Below the pieces are notes generated by a model, which did no database searches, was not told the origin of the DNA, and worked only from the letters and a program-made list of their open reading frames with translations. From positions 1-9,037 of the forward strand of contig PWHA01000039.1 of NCBI GenBank assembly GCA_003554685.1: 9,037 bases of DNA, given 5' to 3'. The translations under genes and the position numbers were made by a program. Below are positions 4,997-9,037 of the stretch, one piece after another; position 1 is the first letter of the stretch, and every line of letters starts with the position of its first letter. Source of the DNA: Halanaerobiaceae bacterium (GTDB lineage: Bacteria; Bacillota; Halanaerobiia; Halanaerobiales; Halarsenatibacteraceae).

Positions 4997-6598
4997 ATGA
5001 AACTAAAGGTATTTGTAAATTTGCTATATAAAATTAAATCAGTCTGGTACGGCCTCTGGCCGGAAAATTCTCCTGCAATTCTGCTGCTGATTATTGCTGC
5101 TGCAACAGCACTGGTTACCGCTCTGCCTCTTTTCTATTCTCTCTGGCAGGGAATCAATGCTGATATCAGCAGATGGCGGCTGCTTTTAAATCAGAGAATT
5201 CCCGCTCTGCTGGGCAGTACCCTGAGTCTGACAGCTGTGGTAACTCTGGCCGGAATCATTCTGGGGCTGGCCCTGGCCTGGCTGGTGGTCAGAACCAACC
5301 TGCCCTACCACCAGTTTTTCAGCTGGTCGCTGGTAATACCACTGGTTATACCAACCTATGTTGGGGCTTTAAGCTACATCATGGCCTTCGGCCCGGTGGG
5401 ACTGCTGCAGGAATTTTTAAATCTTCCCGTAAATATCTACAGCTTTCCCGGAGTTGCTTTGGTTATGACCATTTTCACCTATCCCTATGTTTTTTTGATC
5501 ACTTCCTCCAGTCTGCGCCGGTTAAACCCTCATCTTCATGAAATGTCAAAAAGCTGCGGCCTCTCCGCTCTGGAAATTTTTAGACGGGTGGAACTGCCGC
5601 TGCTGCGCCCGGCCCTGGGAGCAGGTGGTTATCTGATAGCTCTCTATGTTCTGGCTGATTTTGGAGCGGTATCAATGCTGAGATATGATACCTTTGCCAC
5701 CAGCATTTATTTTCAGATGACCGGCCGCTATGACCGGGAGGGTGCGGCCGTGCTGAGCCTGGTTTTAATAACACTAACTTTAACTCTGGTAATGCTGGAA
5801 TATCTCAGCCGCCGCCGGGGACACTATCAGCATAAGATTGAAAGCAAACAGCAGCCGCCCCGCCTGGATCTGGGAAAATGGCGCTGGCCTCTCTTTCTGC
5901 TGGTTCTGCTGGTTTTTGCTGCCGGGGTAATTCTCCCGGTAGGGGTGTTGAGCCGCTGGTTTCTCCAGGGAATCAGCCGGGGTGGAGTTGAGTGGAATAT
6001 TCTCCCCTTCATCTTTAACAGTATTATGAGTTCTGCTCTAGCTGCCCTGATTGCCATGGCAGTCTCCCTGCCCCTGGTTTATCTCCGGATCAGATATTCC
6101 AATAAACTGACTGAAACTCTCAATAATCTGGCAGCTTCTGCCTATATCCTGCCCGGTGTGGTGGTGGCCCTGGGGTTGATTTTTATCTTCAACAATTATC
6201 TGCCCTCTCTTTACGGCACCCTGGTGGTGCTGCTCCTGGCCCTGATAATCAAGTTTCTTCCTCTCAGCCTGCAGTCCGGGGAAGCTAATTTCCGGCTGGT
6301 AGCCGGTTCTCTGGAAGATGCTGCCCGCAATATGGGAGTTTCCGGTTTGAAGCTGCTAAAAAGAGTTGTTCTACCGCTGGTACTTCCGGGAGTGCTGGCT
6401 GGAGGTGCCCTGGTTTTTGTCAGCAGCATGAAGGAACTTACCACAGTTTTGATGCTGCGCCCGGCCGGTTTTGATACCCTATCAATCAGGGTCTGGCTCC
6501 AGGCTTCTGAAGGCTTTTATGCTGAGGCTGCCTTTCCAGCTCTGATTTTAATTCTGGTTTCTCTGCTGCCCCTGAAGTTACTGATTGATAGATTTTAA
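4997..6598 (+). CDS. fbpB: Ferric-iron ABC transporter permease, two-domain fused (FbpB/AfuB type)
   Basis: This is the cytoplasmic-membrane channel of the importer. At 533 residues it is about the length of FbpB-type proteins, in which two binding-protein-dependent permease domains are fused in one chain. Many hydrophobic segments are visible, consistent with about twelve helices. Each half has the cytoplasmic EAA loop that docks on the ATPase: HEMSKSCGLSALEIFRRVEL at 181-200 and DAARNMGVSGLKLLKRVVLP at 441-460. A charged linker (SRRRGHYQHKIESK, about 271-284) separates the halves. The fused layout means that one permease gene plus one ATPase gene suffice. The ATG has AGAGG 5 nt upstream. 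The ATPase gene follows after 13 bp. Expression should follow the Fur-boxed promoter at 4670 and the long repetitive leader. Confidence 0.93.
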   Translation: MKLKVFVNLLYKIKSVWYGLWPENSPAILLLIIAAATALVTALPLFYSLWQGINADISRWRLLLNQRIPALLGSTLSLTAVVTLAGIILGLALAWLVVRTNLPYHQFFSWSLVIPLVIPTYVGALSYIMAFGPVGLLQEFLNLPVNIYSFPGVALVMTIFTYPYVFLITSSSLRRLNPHLHEMSKSCGLSALEIFRRVELPLLRPALGAGGYLIALYVLADFGAVSMLRYDTFATSIYFQMTGRYDREGAAVLSLVLITLTLTLVMLEYLSRRRGHYQHKIESKQQPPRLDLGKWRWPLFLLVLLVFAAGVILPVGVLSRWFLQGISRGGVEWNILPFIFNSIMSSALAALIAMAVSLPLVYLRIRYSNKLTETLNNLAASAYILPGVVVALGLIFIFNNYLPSLYGTLVVLLLALIIKFLPLSLQSGEANFRLVAGSLEDAARNMGVSGLKLLKRVVLPLVLPGVLAGGALVFVSSMKELTTVLMLRPAGFDTLSIRVWLQASEGFYAEAAFPALILILVSLLPLKLLIDRF

Positions 6599-6600
6599 AA

Positions 6601-6605
6601 GGAGG
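6601..6605 (+). promoter_or_regulatory. Ribosome binding site that fixes the fbpC start
   Basis: GGAGG lies 6 nt before the ATG at 6612. The frame is open further upstream into the end of the permease gene, but only the 6612 ATG has a ribosome binding site and gives the usual ABC-protein opening M-A-V-L-E-L-K-N-I. Confidence 0.85.
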
Positions 6606-6611
6606 ACTTTT

Positions 6612-7694
6612 ATGGCTGTTTTAGAGCTAAAAAATATCAAAAAAACCTACAGCAACCAGGATAAACCGGCTGTTTCTGATTTCAACTTTTCCCTGGAAAA
6701 TGAAGAAATTGTCACCCTGCTGGGACCTAGCGGCTGCGGAAAGACTACCATTCTGCGAATGATTGCCGGTTTTATCCGTCCGGACCAGGGTGAAATCTAT
6801 ATCTCGGGAGAAAAGGTGGCAGGCAGAGGTATTATGAAATCACCGGAAAAACGCAATGTCGGTATGATGTTTCAGGACCATGCCCTTTTTCCCCATTTGA
6901 CTGTCAGACAGAACATTATTTTCGGACTGGAAAAAAAGCTTTCAGTGGATGAACAGCAGGAGAGAGTGGAGAAGCTGCTGAAAATGGTAGGTTTGGAGGG
7001 CTATCACAACCAGTATCCCCATCAGCTCTCGGGAGGACAGAAGCAGCGGGTGGCTCTTTCCCGCGCTCTGAGCCGCAATCCCGCAGTGGTCCTGATGGAT
7101 GAGCCCTTCAGCAGTCTGGATGAAAGAATGCGAGAAGTCATGCGCCGGGAGATCAGAGAAATACTCCAAAAAAGCAAAACTCCGGCAATTATAGTCTCCC
7201 ACGATAGAGAGGACGCCTTCTCCCTCTCAGATCGACTGGCAGTCATGCGGGCCGGAAAAATTGAACAAACCGGCACTCCCCGGGAGATCTTTTCCCGGCC
7301 CAAAAACAGGTTTGTGGCCGAGTTTGCCTCCCGTTCCAACCTGGTTGAACTTTCCGGTCTCAAGGATACTGACGATGGCCGAGTCAGAGGACACTGCCTG
7401 CTGGGAGAAGTCTGTCTCTCTCCTCCCAAATGCGTCTGTCAGAACAGTCAGGAATGTGACAATACTTTGCTGGCCATCCGCCCTGATGCCTTTGAGATTA
7501 ACCCTGAGGGTAATATAACAGCCAAAATTATTGATTATATCTATTATGGCAGTTATGTTGAAGCCCATCTGGAAGTTGAAACTTCCTGCGAAAACATCAC
7601 CATCAAAACCCATCTGGATAGAATTCCAGGCCAGCCAGGTGAGAAAATCCGGCTGAGCTTTCGGGAAGAAAGCTGCTGGATTCTAACGGAATAA
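6612..7694 (+). CDS. fbpC: Ferric-iron ABC transporter ATPase (FbpC type) with a cysteine cluster
   Basis: This subunit hydrolyses ATP to drive iron import through the permease encoded just upstream. It has 360 residues and a complete nucleotide-binding domain: Walker A GPSGCGKTT (38-46), Q-loop Q88, signature LSGGQ (139-143), Walker B VVLMDEP (159-165, Glu164), D-loop SSLD (167-170) and switch His197. A C-terminal TOBE-like regulatory domain follows (about 240-360), including AIRPDAFEI (288-296). Unusually, five cysteines crowd into residues 262-282 with spacing C-x5-C-x5-C-x-C-x5-C, and two more occur at 326 and 355. I do not recall this as a family feature. It could bind a metal or an iron-sulfur cluster and adjust transport to iron or redox state, but that is inference. 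Substrate assignment rests on the neighbours and the Fur-like boxes; the ATPase family alone also includes polyamine and sulfate importers. Confidence 0.93.
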   Translation: MAVLELKNIKKTYSNQDKPAVSDFNFSLENEEIVTLLGPSGCGKTTILRMIAGFIRPDQGEIYISGEKVAGRGIMKSPEKRNVGMMFQDHALFPHLTVRQNIIFGLEKKLSVDEQQERVEKLLKMVGLEGYHNQYPHQLSGGQKQRVALSRALSRNPAVVLMDEPFSSLDERMREVMRREIREILQKSKTPAIIVSHDREDAFSLSDRLAVMRAGKIEQTGTPREIFSRPKNRFVAEFASRSNLVELSGLKDTDDGRVRGHCLLGEVCLSPPKCVCQNSQECDNTLLAIRPDAFEINPEGNITAKIIDYIYYGSYVEAHLEVETSCENITIKTHLDRIPGQPGEKIRLSFREESCWILTE

Positions 7695-7756
7695 TATTTG
7701 TCCGAAAAGGATAAAAATTAACCCGCTTCTCATCAGAGAACACAGGACAAATTTAA

Positions 7757-7790
7757 GGCCTGCCCGAAAGGGCAGGCCAGTTAGTTTTGT
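7757..7790 (+). terminator. Intrinsic terminator of the fbpBC operon
   Basis: GGCCTGCCC and GGGCAGGCC form a perfect 9-bp, GC-rich stem (7757-7765 with 7770-7778) around the stable tetraloop GAAA, followed by AGTTAGTTTTGT. It begins about 60 bp after the fbpC stop. The T tract is interrupted, so termination may be imperfect, but the stem is the strongest in the window. Confidence 0.85.
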
Positions 7791-7888
7791 CAGACAATAT
7801 TTTTTGCTGATCTGCTCCAACCAGTTTTATCCAATATTTTTCAGCCGGTTAGCTTCTGAAAGCCGGATTCCGATAAATCAAACTCAGC

Positions 7889-8100
7889 TTACCTTGAATA
7901 TATGCAACATTATTTTCATCTATTTTTGTACTCCGAAAGAGCATGGAGGTTTACCTCGTAAATACGCAGCTTTATTTTCATCTATTGTTGTGGCCCAGAG
8001 GGGGCATGGGGGTTTACCTTGTAAATACGCCATAATATTTTAGTCTATTGTTGTTACCCAAGGAGGCATGAAGATTTACCTGAATATATCGATATTATCC
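7889..8100. repeat. Degenerate tandem repeat of about 62 bp, three copies plus a fragment
   Basis: Units start with TTACCT at 7889, 7951, 8014 and 8076, with periods of 62, 63 and 62 bp. Shared blocks include TTACCTTGTAAATACGC, then TATTTT, TCTATTGTTGT and GGCATG near the end of each full unit. The fourth copy keeps only its first part. Similarity is spread along the unit rather than split into repeat and spacer, so this is not a CRISPR array. An open frame crosses part of it, but the 62-bp units shift frame, arguing against coding. It fills most of the gene-free interval 7695-8144; apart from the fbpBC terminator I see nothing else there. Confidence 0.85.
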
Positions 8101-8144
8101 GGACATTTTCAAACCTGATACCTGCTTGAATCCTGGCACCAACC

Positions 8145-8459
8145 TTAATCTTTAATCATAGTCAGCATCATTTTAAATCTCTCCTCGGCCTTAACGGCAT
8201 GAGGAACATCGGCCGGCATTACTATCGATTCCCCGGTTTCCAGCTCATAGCTTTGGCCAGCGATAATGATCTCAGCCCTGCCGTCAAGCACCTGTACCAG
8301 AGCTTCATAGGGAGCAGTGTGTTCGCTCAGGCTCTGCCCCGCAGCAAAGGCAAACAGGGTTATCGAGCCGGTCTCTTTATCCACCAGGGTTTTACTGACG
8401 ATTGAACCCTCCTGATATTCCACCATCTCCTCTGTTCTGTTTACTTCAGCTGACTGCAT
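8145..8459 (-). CDS. Small single-domain cupin protein
   Basis: This is a 104-residue single cupin barrel, probably cytoplasmic, with no signal peptide. Cupin motif 1 is seen as G41-x5-H47-TAPY-E52 up to G60, and motif 2 as GESIVMPADVPHAV (76-89) with His87. The second histidine of the usual HxH is replaced by alanine, leaving His47, Glu52 and His87 as possible metal ligands. The RFKMMLTMIKD ending resembles a group of small clostridial cupins of unknown role. The ATG follows AAAGGAGAGG, and the gene starts 42 bp after the flavodiiron protein gene with no promoter between them, so the two are probably co-transcribed. A role next to an oxygen or NO reductase is plausible, but no substrate can be named. 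Confidence 0.85.
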   Translation of the reverse strand: MQSAEVNRTEEMVEYQEGSIVSKTLVDKETGSITLFAFAAGQSLSEHTAPYEALVQVLDGRAEIIIAGQSYELETGESIVMPADVPHAVKAEERFKMMLTMIKD

Positions 8460-8501
8460 TTTACCTCTCCTTTCCTCCGGCCCACTGGCTAAATATCAGT
8501 C

Positions 8502-9037
8502 TTAAAGTTCTGCCAGGGCCTTTTCAACATCTTCCACCAGTCTATCTACTTCAGCAAAGTTGCTTTCATCTCCCCGCCCTTTGGATAATACCGGTTCAAA
8601 AACCTCCACCTCAAGTTTATCCAGAGAATCCAGTATGTCATCGACCAGGTTGCCTCCCCAGCCGCAGGAGCCGATGATGGAAGCAAACTTAGTCTTGGGC
8701 CTGAGAGCATTAGCCAGGGTAACAGCATAGGAAACCAGGGGATGGGGTCCGGTTAAAACTGTGGGAGAACCTATCACCACTACAGCAGCATCGACTAAAG
8801 CCATTGCCAGCTGACCAAGCTCAACCTCACGCAGGTTAAAGGGCTTAACCTTAATATTATTCTTTATCAGTCTATCGACAAAATAATTAACCAGTTCCTC
8901 GGTGCTGCCATGCATGGAAATATAGGGAACGACAACCTCAGGTTTCACCGGTCCGTTAACCCATTCATCATAGGATTCCATAATAAATTCCGGATCCTGA
9001 TAGACCGGTCCGTGACTGGGAGCAATTATCCGGGGCT
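8502..9037 (-). CDS. fprA: Flavodiiron protein (FprA type), C-terminal part, cut by the window edge
   Basis: Flavodiiron proteins reduce oxygen to water or NO to N2O in the cytoplasm of anaerobes, with electrons from rubredoxin or a similar donor. The visible 177 residues begin in frame at the right edge with IIAPSHGPVY, the last diiron-site histidine region of the lactamase-like domain. A flavodoxin domain follows: the FMN phosphate loop SMHGSTE (visible residues about 40-46), GSPT (89-92) and GSCGWGG (122-128). The gene stops after the flavodoxin domain, so there is no fused rubredoxin. An internal ATG at 8981 is not the start, because conserved sequence continues upstream of it. A cupin gene follows 42 bp downstream on the same strand. 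Confidence 0.93.
   Translation of the reverse strand, partial: PRIIAPSHGPVYQDPEFIMESYDEWVNGPVKPEVVVPYISMHGSTEELVNYFVDRLIKNNIKVKPFNLREVELGQLAMALVDAAVVVIGSPTVLTGPHPLVSYAVTLANALRPKTKFASIIGSCGWGGNLVDDILDSLDKLEVEVFEPVLSKGRGDESNFAEVDRLVEDVEKALAEL

Noticed and set aside
7905..7982. ATTTTCA half-sites in the 62-bp repeats resembling half of a Fur-like box
   Set aside because: Only one arm is present in each copy, with no matching TGAAAAT arm at the right spacing and no promoter nearby.
7804..8043. Open frame of about 79 codons through the 62-bp repeats
   Set aside because: No ribosome binding site; the repeat units of 62 and 63 bp change frame, and the frame stops in the third unit. The repeat, not selection for coding, explains the echoed peptide.
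7889..8100. Possible CRISPR array
   Set aside because: Similarity is spread over the whole unit rather than a constant repeat with unique spacers, and no cas genes are present in the window.

Overview
The window looks like chromosome from an anaerobic, probably salt-adapted Bacillota. The proteins are rich in Glu and Asp, most genes have strong GGAGG-type ribosome binding sites, and a flavodiiron oxygen/NO reductase is present. A periplasmic-type binding protein without a lipobox cysteine hints at a two-membrane cell envelope, as in the Halanaerobiales. This taxonomic guess rests on general features only.

Layout, left to right. (1) Positions 1-400 hold no convincing gene; a good minus-strand promoter near 154-182 points off the left edge. 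(2) A seven-copy, 20-bp tandem repeat (401-540) starts inside the 3' end of tldE. (3) tldD-tldE form a two-gene minus-strand operon for the TldD/TldE (PmbA) metalloprotease. It has its own promoter and a 14-bp hairpin at the very 5' end of the mRNA. (4) A ferric-iron ABC importer is split into divergent units: the binding protein (fbpA-like) on the minus strand, and permease plus ATPase (fbpB-fbpC-like) on the plus strand. The roughly 560 bp between them holds two divergent consensus promoters (TTGACA/TATAAT, spacers 17 and 18). Each has a Fur-like 7-1-7 inverted repeat just downstream of its predicted start site. It also holds three tandem-repeat blocks of 15, 25 and 17 bp lying in the two leaders. 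(5) A strong terminator closes fbpBC at about 7757-7778, followed by a gene-free stretch with a degenerate repeat of about 62 bp. (6) On the minus strand, a flavodiiron protein (C-terminal part only, running off the right edge) is followed 42 bp later by a small cupin gene.

How the genes fit together. The binding protein would capture ferric iron outside the cytoplasmic membrane, the fused permease would carry it across, and the ATPase would power the step. Both transcripts are probably repressed together by a Fur-family regulator when iron is sufficient. The flavodiiron protein uses iron and protects an anaerobe from oxygen or NO, so its proximity to iron import makes sense, although no shared regulation is visible. 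TldD/TldE is an unrelated housekeeping protease or peptide-maturation system.

The most unusual points are: the G-poor repetitive leader of the iron permease operon; the binding-protein gene, whose signal-peptide start lies upstream of any ATG/GTG/TTG codon; a five-cysteine cluster in the regulatory domain of the ATPase; and a minisatellite that overlaps the tldE stop codon.
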